This document shows, piece by piece, positions 1-5,699 of a stretch of DNA of 5,905 bases (the stretch's first letter is position 1; the number at the start of each line of letters is the position of its first letter). Origin of the DNA: SAR116 cluster bacterium (GTDB lineage: Bacteria > Pseudomonadota > Alphaproteobacteria > Puniceispirillales > Puniceispirillaceae). Location: positions 1 to 5,905 of the forward strand of contig SHBC01000076.1 in NCBI GenBank assembly GCA_004213025.1. Reading direction: 5' to 3'. The translations under genes and the position numbers were made by a program. Under the pieces are notes generated by a model. The model ran no database searches. It had not been told where the DNA came from and saw nothing but the letters and a program-made list of their open reading frames with translations.

Positions 1-992
1 CCCGGGCGCATCGCGATCTTCCAGAAATCAAGCGCGCTTTTGGGGGACGTGCCGGTTTCGGTGCCGGTTTCGGTGTTGGTGGCTTCGAGGTCGGAGACGA
101 TGTGGTCATGCACACCAACCGAGGCACCGCCGGTGGTGACAATCAGATCAAGCGGGCCATTTGTGGCGTGCGCATCCTGCCCACCCTGTCCACTCTGCAC
201 ATCCTGTGTATCTCTTGTCTCTTTTGCACTTCTTACGTCTCTTACACTTCTTACGCTGGCAAGCATCGCGCCCGGCTGGTCACGCGCAATGCCAAGCGGC
301 ACGGCAATGGCACCGCAGGCAGCGACGAAGGCAGCAAGATAGGCAGCGTTCGAGGAAATGATCTGGCCGGGGCCGGGGGTCTCACCCGGGCTGACCAGCT
401 CATCCCCAGTGGACAGAATGCCAACACGGGGGCGCGCATAAAAAGTGGCCTCAGCATGGCCGGTGGACAGCGCCAGCGCCAGTGCGCGCGCCGAGAGCGG
501 CGTGCCGGCGGGCAATATCTGCGTCCCAGCTTTGACATCAAGCCCGGCAGTCCGGATGAAGCGGCCGGTGATCGGGGCCTCGGTGAGGATGATGCTTGCG
601 CCATCCTGTTCGGCGCTGGCGGTGACATCTTCCTGCAGGATGATCGTATCGGCCCCATCGGGCACCACCGCACCGGTGAAAATGCGCACCGCCTCGCCGC
701 TGCCAAGCCGGCCTGCCCAGGGATGGCCGGCGGCGGATTCACCAATGCGGGTGAGGGTGATTTGCCCCTGTTCGCTGTTGTCGGCAGATATGAGGGCATG
801 GCAATCGGCAGCATTGACCGCATAGCCATCCATCGCCGAGACATCCTGTTCGGGGAGGGTCAGGCGCGAGGCCAGGGGCGCAGCCAGAATACGGCCATGC
901 GCGCGCTCCAGCGGCAGATGTTCAATAGCGGTGCGCGGCAATCCCTCAAGAATGCGGGCCAAAGCCTGATCAACCGGAAGCAGAGGTGGCAT
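1..992 (-). CDS. moeA: Molybdopterin molybdotransferase MoeA, C-terminus cut by window edge
   Basis: MoeA inserts molybdate into adenylylated molybdopterin, the last common step of molybdenum cofactor synthesis, in the cytoplasm. No ORF closes here because the frame is open to base 1; I translated 330 codons with no stop. Visible family motifs are SAMDGYAV (residues 52-59), IFTGAVVPDGADT (104-116), IRTAGLDV (146-153), GILSTGDEL (191-199), RDQPG (237-241), TTGGASVG (287-294) and FWKIAMRPG (323-331). Asp55, Asp152, Glu198, Asp238 and Asp296 seem to match the acidic active-site residues of E. coli MoeA. Roughly the last 70-80 residues lie outside the window. Two low-complexity inserts, about residues 247-278 and 304-320, are absent from the E. 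coli protein as I recall it; both are made of tandem DNA repeats and lie in loops of the MogA-like domain. The start at 992 gives the usual MPPLLPV opening but lacks a clear ribosome site. An in-frame ATG at 1022, overlapping moaC by 11 nt, has GGTGA five nt before it and is a real alternative. Confidence 0.95.
   Translation of the reverse strand, partial: MPPLLPVDQALARILEGLPRTAIEHLPLERAHGRILAAPLASRLTLPEQDVSAMDGYAVNAADCHALISADNSEQGQITLTRIGESAAGHPWAGRLGSGEAVRIFTGAVVPDGADTIILQEDVTASAEQDGASIILTEAPITGRFIRTAGLDVKAGTQILPAGTPLSARALALALSTGHAEATFYARPRVGILSTGDELVSPGETPGPGQIISSNAAYLAAFVAACGAIAVPLGIARDQPGAMLASVRSVRDVRSAKETRDTQDVQSGQGGQDAHATNGPLDLIVTTGGASVGVHDHIVSDLEATNTETGTETGTSPKSALDFWKIAMRP
51..74 (-). 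repeat. 12-bp in-frame tandem duplication inside moeA
   Basis: Two exact copies of ACCGAAACCGGC (minus strand) lie head to tail and encode TETG twice. A related ACCAAC just before (75-80) and a final AC after them suggest a slightly longer array. The copies fall between the TTGGASVG motif and FWKIAMRPG, where E. coli MoeA has only a short linker, so they lengthen a loop without touching a motif. Confidence 0.9.
174..254 (-). repeat. Array of nine degenerate 9-bp units inside moeA
   Basis: Read on the minus strand, this stretch splits into nine consecutive 9-bp units. The clearest are GTAAGAAGT, GTAAGAGAC and GTAAGAAGT at the start; later units drift to forms such as GTGCAGAGT and GGGCAGGAT. 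Each unit encodes a triplet of the pattern any residue, then Arg/Lys/Gln, then Ser/Asp/Glu/Gly (for example VRS, VRD, AKE, TQD, GQD). The array forms a charged, probably disordered insert of about 27 residues between RDQPG and TTGGASVG. Confidence 0.85.
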
Positions 993-1025
993 TGATGTTT
1001 TGGACGGGGATTCAGGTGGCATTGA
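984..1025 (-). repeat. 12-bp direct repeat at the moaC/moeA junction
   Basis: The 12-mer AGGTGGCATTGA (plus strand) occurs at 984-995 and again at 1014-1025, exactly 30 bp apart. On the minus strand both copies contain ATGCCACCT. The upstream copy overlaps the moaC stop codon and the downstream copy carries the conserved moeA start. Because 30 is a multiple of three, the two ATGs are in the same frame, giving moeA two possible starts. Confidence 0.9.
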
Positions 1026-1488
1026 ATTCACCGGATTTGCCGCCCGATTTATGCGTCAACCGGATATTGGTGATGACCATCGAACGGTCAACCGCCTTGC
1101 ACATGTCATAGATGGTCAGCGCGGCGATTGAGGCGGCGGTCATTGCCTCCATCTCGATGCCGGTGCGCCCGGTAACAGCACAGGTGGCGGTGATGCGGAT
1201 GCCCGGAAGGCTGGCATCGGGGGTGAGGTCAAGCGCGACATGATCAAGGCCAAGCGGATGACAGAGCGGGATCAGCGCGGCTGTCTGTTTGGCCCCCATG
1301 ATGCCACCAAGACGCGCCACCTGGAGGACATCGCCCTTTTTCGCGGTGACATCAATGATCATGGCGAGGGTTTCGGGCTGCATGGTGATCTCGCCACAGG
1401 CAACGGCGCGACGGTCAGTCACCGGCTTTTCGCCGACATTGACCATATGGGCGGCACCGTCGCTGTCAAAATGGGTAAAGTCGGCCAT
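1012..1488 (-). CDS. moaC: Cyclic pyranopterin monophosphate synthase MoaC
   Basis: MoaC converts the cyclic GTP intermediate made by MoaA into cyclic pyranopterin monophosphate, the first stable precursor of molybdopterin. The 158-residue product has the normal family length and keeps almost the same numbering as E. coli MoaC. Key residues are present: Arg26, Lys51 in KKGDV, His77 in LCHPL, Glu112 and Glu114 in [11 protein letters not shown], and Asp128 and Lys131 in [11 protein letters not shown], followed by KSGGKSG near the C-terminus. The usual MVDV near the N-terminus reads MVNV (Asn17). The ATG at 1488 is supported by GGGAGA nine nt upstream. The gene follows trpC after 183 nt and precedes moeA by 19 nt, or overlaps it if moeA starts at 1022. 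moaC and moeA are very likely co-transcribed. Confidence 0.97.
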   Translation of the reverse strand: MADFTHFDSDGAAHMVNVGEKPVTDRRAVACGEITMQPETLAMIIDVTAKKGDVLQVARLGGIMGAKQTAALIPLCHPLGLDHVALDLTPDASLPGIRITATCAVTGRTGIEMEAMTAASIAALTIYDMCKAVDRSMVITNIRLTHKSGGKSGEFNAT

Positions 1489-1520
1489 CGGCAGGTATCT
1501 CCCTCAGTTTTCCTCGTTTT

Positions 1521-1570
1521 GTCTGGTCGTAATGTCTGGTTGTAATGTCTGGTCGTAATGTCTGGGTTGG
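1521..1570. repeat. 13-bp tandem repeat in the trpC-moaC spacer
   Basis: Three consecutive copies of GTCTGGTCGTAAT (1521-1533, 1534-1546 with one change, 1547-1559) are followed by a partial fourth (GTCTGGGTTGG, 1560-1570). The array lies 32 nt before the moaC start and would be in the moaC leader. The 13-bp period would break a reading frame, but no gene is here. The 8-mer GTCTGGTC also occurs near 5853, on the other side of metY. Confidence 0.93.
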
Positions 1571-1575
1571 CAGAT

Positions 1576-1604
1576 ATTATGTATCAGGCAAAGATAGCAT
1601 GCCA
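1576..1604 (-). promoter_or_regulatory. Weak candidate promoter for moaC-moeA
   Basis: On the minus strand CATAAT (1576-1581) lies 17 nt from TGGCAT (1599-1604). The -10 is reasonable and the -35 poor. Transcription would start near 1569, at the edge of the 13-bp repeat array. The AT-rich patch in a spacer of otherwise tightly packed genes is the main support; moaC may equally be read only from the trp promoter. Confidence 0.25.
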
Positions 1605-1671
1605 CCGCGATAAGGTAATGATCATTCAGCAGCAATGATGATCACTTGTCAGATGGGATCAGTGCAGTCGA

Positions 1672-2481
1672 TCATTTCAGTTTGGCGGCAACCGGGTTGG
1701 CGAGGATCGTTCTTGTGGCGGCGGCAACATCATCGGCGCGCATCAGCGATTCACCAATCAGGAAACAGCGTGCGCCAGATTGCGCCATGCGGGCAAGATC
1801 GGCCGGGGCAAAGAGTCCGCTCTCGGCGATGGCAATGCGGTCATCGGGAAGGTGCGGGAGCATGGCCGCGCCCACATCAAGCGAGATGTCCATGGTCTTG
1901 AGGTTGCGGTTATTGATCCCCACCAAGGGTGATTTGAGGCGGCAGGCACGCTCCAGCTCGGCCGCGTCATGCACCTCGATCAGAACATCCATGCCATAAT
2001 CATGGGCGCAGGCCTCCAGCTCGGCAGCGCGCGCATCATCAAGCGCGGCCATGATCAGGAGGATGCAGTCAGCGCCAAGGGCTCTGGATTCGGCGATTTG
2101 TGCCACATCAATGATAAAATCCTTGCGCAGAACCGGCAGCCGGACAGCGGCGCGCGCGGCCACCAGAAATTCAGGTGCCCCCTGAAACCATGGGCCATCG
2201 GTCAACACCGACAGGCAGGTGGCCCCACCCGCCTCATAGGCGGCGGCCAGATCCTCAGGCGTGAAATCAGCCCGGATCAACCCTTTTGAGGGGGAGGCCT
2301 TTTTCAGCTCGGCAATCAGGCCGTAACCGCTGGCCGAAGCGGCGGCAAGGGCGGCGGTAAAACCACGGACGGGCGAGGCCGCCTTTGCCGCGCGGTCAAG
2401 ATCGGCCATGCTGCTTGTCTGGGTAAGGGCCACGACCTCATCACGCTTGCCAGCGATGATCTTTGCCAGAATGTCAGTCAT
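1672..2481 (-). CDS. trpC: Indole-3-glycerol phosphate synthase TrpC
   Basis: TrpC closes the indole ring, converting carboxyphenylamino-deoxyribulose phosphate to indole-3-glycerol phosphate. The 269-residue product is a single-domain (beta/alpha)8 barrel of normal length, not fused to TrpF. Catalytic and phosphate-binding residues are all visible: Glu58 and Lys60 in [11 protein letters not shown], Lys120 in LRKDF, Glu169 in IEVHD, Asn190 in GINNRNL, Glu220 and Ser221 in AESGL, and GES at 243-245. The start ATG at 2481 overlaps the end of trpD by 8 nt (ATGACTGA), so the two are probably translationally coupled; GAAAGG lies about 7 nt upstream inside trpD. The N-terminus MTDILAKI is typical of the family. 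Confidence 0.97.
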   Translation of the reverse strand: MTDILAKIIAGKRDEVVALTQTSSMADLDRAAKAASPVRGFTAALAAASASGYGLIAELKKASPSKGLIRADFTPEDLAAAYEAGGATCLSVLTDGPWFQGAPEFLVAARAAVRLPVLRKDFIIDVAQIAESRALGADCILLIMAALDDARAAELEACAHDYGMDVLIEVHDAAELERACRLKSPLVGINNRNLKTMDISLDVGAAMLPHLPDDRIAIAESGLFAPADLARMAQSGARCFLIGESLMRADDVAAATRTILANPVAAKLK

Positions 2482-3568
2482 CAGCCGGCCTTTCTGTCTG
2501 GATCAAGCCGTCTGTATCAAGCGGCGTGTTGGTGATGCGCACAAGCGCGGCAAGCGCGGCGCTGGCGCGGCCATCATCAAGCGAGGTTTTCGCCATCGCG
2601 GCGCCATCGGCAAGCGAGGTGGCATGCCCACCGGCAACAAGCGCGGCGGCAGCGTTAAAGACGACAATATCACGATAGGGGCCGGTGGCACCATCAAGAA
2701 GGGCGCGCAGATGCACCGCATTTTCGACTGGTGTGCCGCCCAGCAGAGCGTCGAGGCTGACTTCCTCAAGGCCGATATCGGACGGCTGGATGGTAAATTC
2801 GGTGATCTGGCCATCGGCGAGGGCGGCGACATGGGTGGGGCCGGTGGTGGTGACCTCATCAAGGCCGTCCGCGCCATGCACAACCCAGGCATGGGTGGTG
2901 CCAAGCTGGGCCAACGCCTCGGCAAAGGGGCGGCACCATTTGCGGTCAAAGACGCCGACCATGATGCGCTGAACCAGCGCCGGATTGGCAAGCGGCCCCA
3001 ACAGATTGAAGATGGTGCGAACGCCAAGATCGGCACGCACCGGCCCGACATGGCGCATCGCCGCATGATGACGCGGGGCCATCAGAAAACAGACCCCGGC
3101 CTCGGCAAGAGCGCGCTCAACCAGCGGCATCTCGCAGTCAAGGTTGATCTCGAGGCAGGACAGCACATCGGCAGCCCCGCTTTTGGAGGAGATCGCCCGA
3201 TTGCCATGTTTGGCGACAGGAACGCCGCAGCCAGCAACGACAAAGGCGGTGGCGGTGGAGATATTGTAGGTGCCGATGCCATCACCACCGGTGCCGACAA
3301 TATCCATCGCCCCGGCAGGTGCGTCAATGGTGGTGGCCTTGGTGCGCATGACGCTGGCGGCGGCGGCGATATCCTCGACACGCTCCCCACGCATTTTCAG
3401 GGCAACAAGAAAGGCCGACATCTGAATCTGGCTGACCTTGCCCTCCATGATCGCATCAAAACAGCCTCTGATGACGTCAGGGGCAGGCATCTCGCTTTCA
3501 ATTTTTTGGCCGTCAATCTTCTGGCCGTCAATAAGGGCCAGCAGCGCGGTTTTCACTATGTCAGTCAT
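2474..3568 (-). CDS. trpD: Anthranilate phosphoribosyltransferase TrpD
   Basis: TrpD transfers phosphoribose from PRPP to anthranilate in tryptophan synthesis. From the ATG at 3568 it has 364 residues, slightly longer than the usual 340 or so. Motifs are GTGGDG (92-97, PRPP loop), NIST (102-105), [17 protein letters not shown] (120-136), [12 protein letters not shown] (167-178), [16 protein letters not shown] (181-196) and DGLDEVT (234-240) with the metal-binding Asp-Glu pair. The frame stays open upstream to 3844, adding 92 codons, but those codons look like read-through: they are unlike the family and cross the candidate promoter. The start at 3568 fits family alignment, although its ribosome site is weak (GGA only). 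Extra length comes from a 15-bp duplication near the N-terminus (IDGQK twice) and a repeat-derived C-terminal tail. trpG is not next to it; metY lies divergently upstream. Confidence 0.96.
   Translation of the reverse strand: MTDIVKTALLALIDGQKIDGQKIESEMPAPDVIRGCFDAIMEGKVSQIQMSAFLVALKMRGERVEDIAAAASVMRTKATTIDAPAGAMDIVGTGGDGIGTYNISTATAFVVAGCGVPVAKHGNRAISSKSGAADVLSCLEINLDCEMPLVERALAEAGVCFLMAPRHHAAMRHVGPVRADLGVRTIFNLLGPLANPALVQRIMVGVFDRKWCRPFAEALAQLGTTHAWVVHGADGLDEVTTTGPTHVAALADGQITEFTIQPSDIGLEEVSLDALLGGTPVENAVHLRALLDGATGPYRDIVVFNAAAALVAGGHATSLADGAAMAKTSLDDGRASAALAALVRITNTPLDTDGLIQTERPADD
2496..2523. repeat. 14-bp tandem duplication at the 3' end of trpD
   Basis: GTCTGGATCAAGCC (2496-2509) is followed directly by GTCTGTATCAAGCG (2510-2523), matching at 12 of 14 positions. 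It encodes part of the C-terminal tail [12 protein letters not shown]. Unlike the other repeats inside genes its period is not a multiple of three, so the duplication would have shifted the last codons. That is tolerable this close to the stop and may have set the present overlap with trpC. Confidence 0.75.
3503..3532 (-). repeat. 15-bp in-frame duplication near the trpD start
   Basis: Two 15-bp copies (ATTGACGGCCAGAAG, then ATTGACGGCCAAAAA on the minus strand) encode IDGQK twice at residues 13-22, and a further ATTGA follows. The two differences are synonymous changes at third positions, so the copies have been under protein-level constraint or have simply drifted since duplication. Confidence 0.88.
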
Positions 3569-3710
3569 GACGCAATCCAGAGCAAAGGAAGTAATCGCGC
3601 ATATAAGCAGGTTTGAGGGCATGTGAAAAGATGCAGATGGACGGCTTTTGTCGCAGATCAGCAGGAAGATGGCGTGGCGATGCATGTGGAGGTGCGCGGG
3701 GGTGCTTTGG

Positions 3711-3740
3711 ATAATAAGGTCTTGGTATAGTTTGCGGCAA
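3711..3740 (-). promoter_or_regulatory. Candidate promoter for trpD-trpC-moaC-moeA
   Basis: On the minus strand TTGCCG (3735-3740) and TATTAT (3711-3716) are separated by 18 nt. The -10 matches TATAAT at five of six positions. Transcription would start near 3704 and leave a leader of about 136 nt before trpD. I found no tandem Trp codons in that leader, so no sign of a classical trp attenuator. Confidence 0.5.
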
Positions 3741-3773
3741 AAGAGGCGGCAGGGGGATGGCTTTTGCGCAAAA
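3731..3773. promoter_or_regulatory. Pair of palindromes, possible operator
   Basis: TTTGCGGCAAA (3731-3741, palindromic around a central G) and TTTTGCGCAAAA (3762-3773, perfect 12-bp palindrome) are centred about 31.5 bp apart, close to three helical turns. The first covers the -35 element of the candidate trpD promoter. The half-site GCGCAAAAT recurs at 3785-3793, 19 bp after its copy at 3766. The arrangement suggests a dimeric repressor bound to two sites, but no regulator gene is in the window. Confidence 0.35.
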
Positions 3774-3861
3774 TAGGGGGCGGGGCGCAAAATCCGTGCT
3801 TTTTTCGCCGCGCGCGGTTTTTTACGCTTGCGGGGGCCGGGCACTGTGGTAGCGTTGGGGC

Positions 3862-3911
3862 ATCGCCGATTTAAAGATCAACTTGCGGGCGATTAACAAA
3901 TTCGGCTAAAG
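3862..3911 (+). promoter_or_regulatory. SAM-II (metA-type) riboswitch aptamer
   Basis: A perfect 6-bp stem joins ATCGCC (3862-3867) to GGCGAT (3888-3893). The loop carries GATTTAA (3868-3874) and CTTGC (3882-3886); the 3' side carries AACAA (3895-3899) and GGCTAAAG (3904-3911). These conserved blocks, in this order and spacing, are those of the SAM-II aptamer. The expected pseudoknot can form as TTG (3883-3885) with CAA (3897-3899) plus AA (3880-3881) with TT (3901-3902), with one C-A mismatch between them. SAM-II binds S-adenosylmethionine and represses methionine and sulfur genes in alphaproteobacteria, which fits metY downstream. It is unusually far from the gene: about 327 nt separate it from the metY ATG, whereas SAM-II normally sits next to the ribosome site. 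Confidence 0.87.
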
Positions 3912-3924
3912 CGCGCCCATTTTT

Positions 3925-3996
3925 GGATGCCCGTTTGGGGACGCCCGTTTAGGGATGCCTAGTTTGGGTATGCCTGGTTTGGGTATGATGTTTTTT
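3925..3996. repeat. Degenerate 14-15-bp tandem repeat in the metY leader
   Basis: Five units follow one another: GGATGCCCGTTTG, GGGACGCCCGTTTA, GGGATGCCTAGTTTG, GGTATGCCTGGTTTG and GGTATGATGTTTTTT. The last three are 15 bp and the first two are 13 and 14. The array begins 13 nt after the riboswitch and would be in the metY transcript. Several units contain ATG, creating very short reading frames that lack ribosome sites. Confidence 0.85.
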
Positions 3997-4062
3997 CAGA
4001 GTTTGTTGTGTTTAAGCGCAGGTGAATAGCGAGACGCGCGTCTTTGTGCGTGTGATGTTGGT

Positions 4063-4142
4063 GTTTGCCGCGCGGTTGACCCGCGCTTGCTGATCAAAAG
4101 AGTGGTTTGCCGCGCGGTTGACCCGCGCTTGTTGATCAAAAG
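4063..4142. repeat. 38-bp direct repeat with 42-bp period in the metY leader
   Basis: Positions 4063-4100 and 4105-4142 match at 37 of 38 bases (C at 4090, T at 4132). Each copy holds an inverted repeat GCGCGG-TTGAC-CCGCGC able to form a 6-bp GC hairpin, then TGATCAAAAG. No T run follows either hairpin, so they are not standard terminators. The low divergence suggests a recent duplication. Confidence 0.95.
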
Positions 4143-4226
4143 GTTTTGGGCTGACCCCCCATCATAACAGGGTTGGGCACTTTGATTTCAGCTTGTGCGC
4201 CCCGGCATGTTGCCGAAAGCACTAAA

Positions 4227-4232
4227 GAGGAG
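4227..4232 (+). promoter_or_regulatory. Ribosome binding site that fixes the metY start
   Basis: GAGGAG lies 6 nt before ATG at 4239. It is the strongest Shine-Dalgarno sequence seen in the window. It decides for 4239 over the in-frame TTG at 4173 and over the GTG codons inside the repeat array (4308, 4320, 4332). Confidence 0.9.
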
Positions 4233-4238
4233 ACAGAT

Positions 4239-5666
4239 ATGTCTGCGACTACAAAAACTTCAGCAAAAACTTCAACAAAAACTTCAGCCGAAACTTCAGC
4301 CGAAAAAGTGAGTGAAAAAGTGAGTGAAACTGTGCGTGAAACAGGGCCGAAAACAGGACGCAAACACCCGGAGACGGTGGCTCTGCATGCCGGATACCGG
4401 GCCGACCCGACAACGAACGCGGTGGCGGTGCCGATCTATCAGACGACATCCTATCAGTTCAAATCCACCGAACATGCGGCCAATCTGTTTGGGCTCGCCG
4501 AACTTGGCAATATCTATACGCGGATCATGAACCCGACGAATGATGTGCTGGAACAGCGGATCAGCGCTATCGAGGGCGGTGTTGCCGCGTTGGCGGTATC
4601 CTCGGGGCAGGCGGCCTCAGCCTTTGCCGTGCAGAATCTGGCGCATGTCGGCGATAATATCGTCAGCTCGACCGATCTTTACGGTGGCACCTATAATCTG
4701 TTCAAGAACACGCTTGCCAATCAGGGCATCGAAGTGCGCTTTGTCGACCCGTCCGACCCGGAGAATTTCGTCCGGGCAACAGATGCACGCACCCGGGCCT
4801 ATTATGGCGAGACATTGCCGAACCCGAAGCTCGAGGTGTTTCCGATTGCCGAGGTGGCGGCGCTTGGGCGTCAACGGGGCATTCCGTTGATCCTCGACAA
4901 CACCGCATCGCCGATTCTGGCGCGCCCGTTTGACCATGGGGCGGCGATCGTCGTGCATTCGCTGACCAAATATATCGGCGGGCATGGCACATCGGTTGGC
5001 GGGGTGATCATTGATGGCGGCAATTTCGACTGGCAGGAATTTCCCGAACGCCAGCCAGCGCTGAACACGCCGGACGAGTCCTATCATGGCGCGGTCTGGG
5101 CCGAGGCGGCAAAGCCGCTGGGGCCGATTGCCTATATTCTGAAGGCGCGGGTAACGCTGTTGCGTGATCTGGGCTCGGCGCTCAGCCCGCAAAATGCCTT
5201 TCAGATCATTCAGGGGCTGGAGACGCTGGCGCTCAGAATCAGGGAACATTCGAAAAACGCCACCCGCGTTGCCGATTTCCTTGCCAAGCATCCAGCGGTC
5301 ATTTCAGTGAATTATCCGCGCCTGCATAAAGGCGTGGCGGCCCGGCGGGCGCATCATTATCTGCAGGGCGGCTATGGCGGGCTTGTCGGCTTTGAGCTGG
5401 CCGGTGGGCATGCGGCAGGGCGCGCCTTTATTGACGCGCTGGCGCTGTTTTATCATGTCGCCAATATCGGTGATGCGCGCTCACTGGCGATCCATCCGGC
5501 ATCGACGACGCATTCGCAGCTCTCAGCCGAGGAACAGGCCGCAACCGGGGTGACACCCGGCTATGTGCGGCTGTCGGTGGGGATCGAGCATAGTGATGAT
5601 ATCCTTGCCGATCTCGAACAGGCGCTGGATAAGGCGGCGAAAGTCAAAACGCCACAAGCGGCTTGA
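4239..5666 (+). CDS. metY: O-acetylhomoserine sulfhydrylase (aminocarboxypropyltransferase) MetY
   Basis: This PLP enzyme of the Cys/Met metabolism family makes homocysteine from O-acetylhomoserine and sulfide in the cytoplasm, the direct sulfhydrylation route to methionine. The product has 475 residues; relatives have about 430. The conserved part starts near residue 43 ([11 protein letters not shown]) and continues with VPIYQTTSY (64-72), [16 protein letters not shown] (90-105, phosphate contacts), SSGQAAS (121-127), DLYGGTYNL (146-154), LILDNT (217-222), the PLP lysine Lys244 in [22 protein letters not shown] (418-428) and VRLSVGIEH (443-451) with the carboxylate-binding Arg444. The [13 protein letters not shown] stretch favours MetY over O-succinylhomoserine enzymes (MetZ). 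The first 42 residues are low-complexity, rich in Thr, Ser, Lys and Glu, and made of 12-bp repeats. The gene stands alone, divergent from trpD, with a SAM-II riboswitch upstream and a terminator about 145 nt downstream. Confidence 0.95.
   Translation: MSATTKTSAKTSTKTSAETSAEKVSEKVSETVRETGPKTGRKHPETVALHAGYRADPTTNAVAVPIYQTTSYQFKSTEHAANLFGLAELGNIYTRIMNPTNDVLEQRISAIEGGVAALAVSSGQAASAFAVQNLAHVGDNIVSSTDLYGGTYNLFKNTLANQGIEVRFVDPSDPENFVRATDARTRAYYGETLPNPKLEVFPIAEVAALGRQRGIPLILDNTASPILARPFDHGAAIVVHSLTKYIGGHGTSVGGVIIDGGNFDWQEFPERQPALNTPDESYHGAVWAEAAKPLGPIAYILKARVTLLRDLGSALSPQNAFQIIQGLETLALRIREHSKNATRVADFLAKHPAVISVNYPRLHKGVAARRAHHYLQGGYGGLVGFELAGGHAAGRAFIDALALFYHVANIGDARSLAIHPASTTHSQLSAEEQAATGVTPGYVRLSVGIEHSDDILADLEQALDKAAKVKTPQAA
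4251..4337 (+). repeat. 12-bp in-frame repeat array at the metY 5' end
   Basis: Four units of the type ACAAAAACTTCA (4251-4298) encode [12 protein letters not shown] and AETS. After one GCC codon a second 12-bp family follows: GAAAAAGTGAGT (4302-4313), an exact copy (4314-4325), and a diverged third (4326-4337), encoding EKVS, EKVS and ETVR. The array makes up most of the non-conserved N-terminal extension of MetY. Neither strand shows anything else coding here. Confidence 0.92.
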
Positions 5667-5699
5667 GGCAAGGAAGCAGAACCCGCTGGAGGCCGTAAG

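Larger units (their letters stand above)
3569..4238. other. Divergent intergenic region between trpD and metY
   Basis: This 670-nt stretch contains no convincing gene. From left to right it has the trpD leader (3569-3704), a candidate trpD promoter (3711-3740), two palindromes (3731-3773), GC-rich sequence with two T runs (3800-3826), the SAM-II riboswitch (3862-3911), a 14-15-bp repeat array (3925-3996), a 12-bp palindrome AGACGCGCGTCT (4032-4043), a 42-bp period repeat (4063-4142) and the metY ribosome site. A metY promoter should lie before 3862. TTGCGG (3828-3833) with TAGCGT (3850-3855) is the best pair I found, and it is weak. Confidence 0.7.

Noticed and set aside
102..995. 297-codon open frame on the plus strand opposite moeA, and a 197-codon minus frame at 251-844
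   Set aside because: Both are out-of-frame shadows of moeA, whose own frame carries all family motifs. Their translations show no recognisable domain.
1521..1570. Repeat arrays as a CRISPR
   Set aside because: Units are 9-15 bp, or 38 bp with a 4-bp gap, and adjoin without unique spacers of the usual size; no cas genes are present.
1588..1604. Sigma-54-like promoter (TGGCATG followed by TTTGC) before moaC
   Set aside because: The GG and GC elements are 12 nt apart rather than 10, a spacing sigma-54 does not accept.
1617..1644. Inverted repeat after trpC as a terminator
   Set aside because: The arms are AT-rich with only about six uninterrupted pairs and no T run follows, so a stop of transcription between trpC and moaC is not supported.
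2408..3616. 402-codon open frame on the plus strand opposite trpD
   Set aside because: Gly/Asp-rich translation typical of the antisense of a GC-rich gene; trpD on the other strand has clear motifs throughout.
3800..3826. CCGCGCGCGG followed by six T as a terminator for either direction
   Set aside because: The palindrome leaves room for only a three-pair stem once a loop is allowed, and it lies upstream of both divergent genes.
3569..3844. Open upstream extension of trpD adding 92 codons
   Set aside because: The residues are His/Arg/Lys-rich and unlike any TrpD. The stretch crosses the candidate promoter, and the family N-terminus starts at MTDIV (3568).
3970..4029. 19-codon frame in the metY leader, a possible leader peptide
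   Set aside because: It arises from the repeat units, has no clear ribosome site and no run of Met or Cys codons that would suggest attenuation.
4173..4238. TTG start extending metY by 22 codons
   Set aside because: No ribosome site precedes it, while GAGGAG sits 6 nt before the ATG at 4239.
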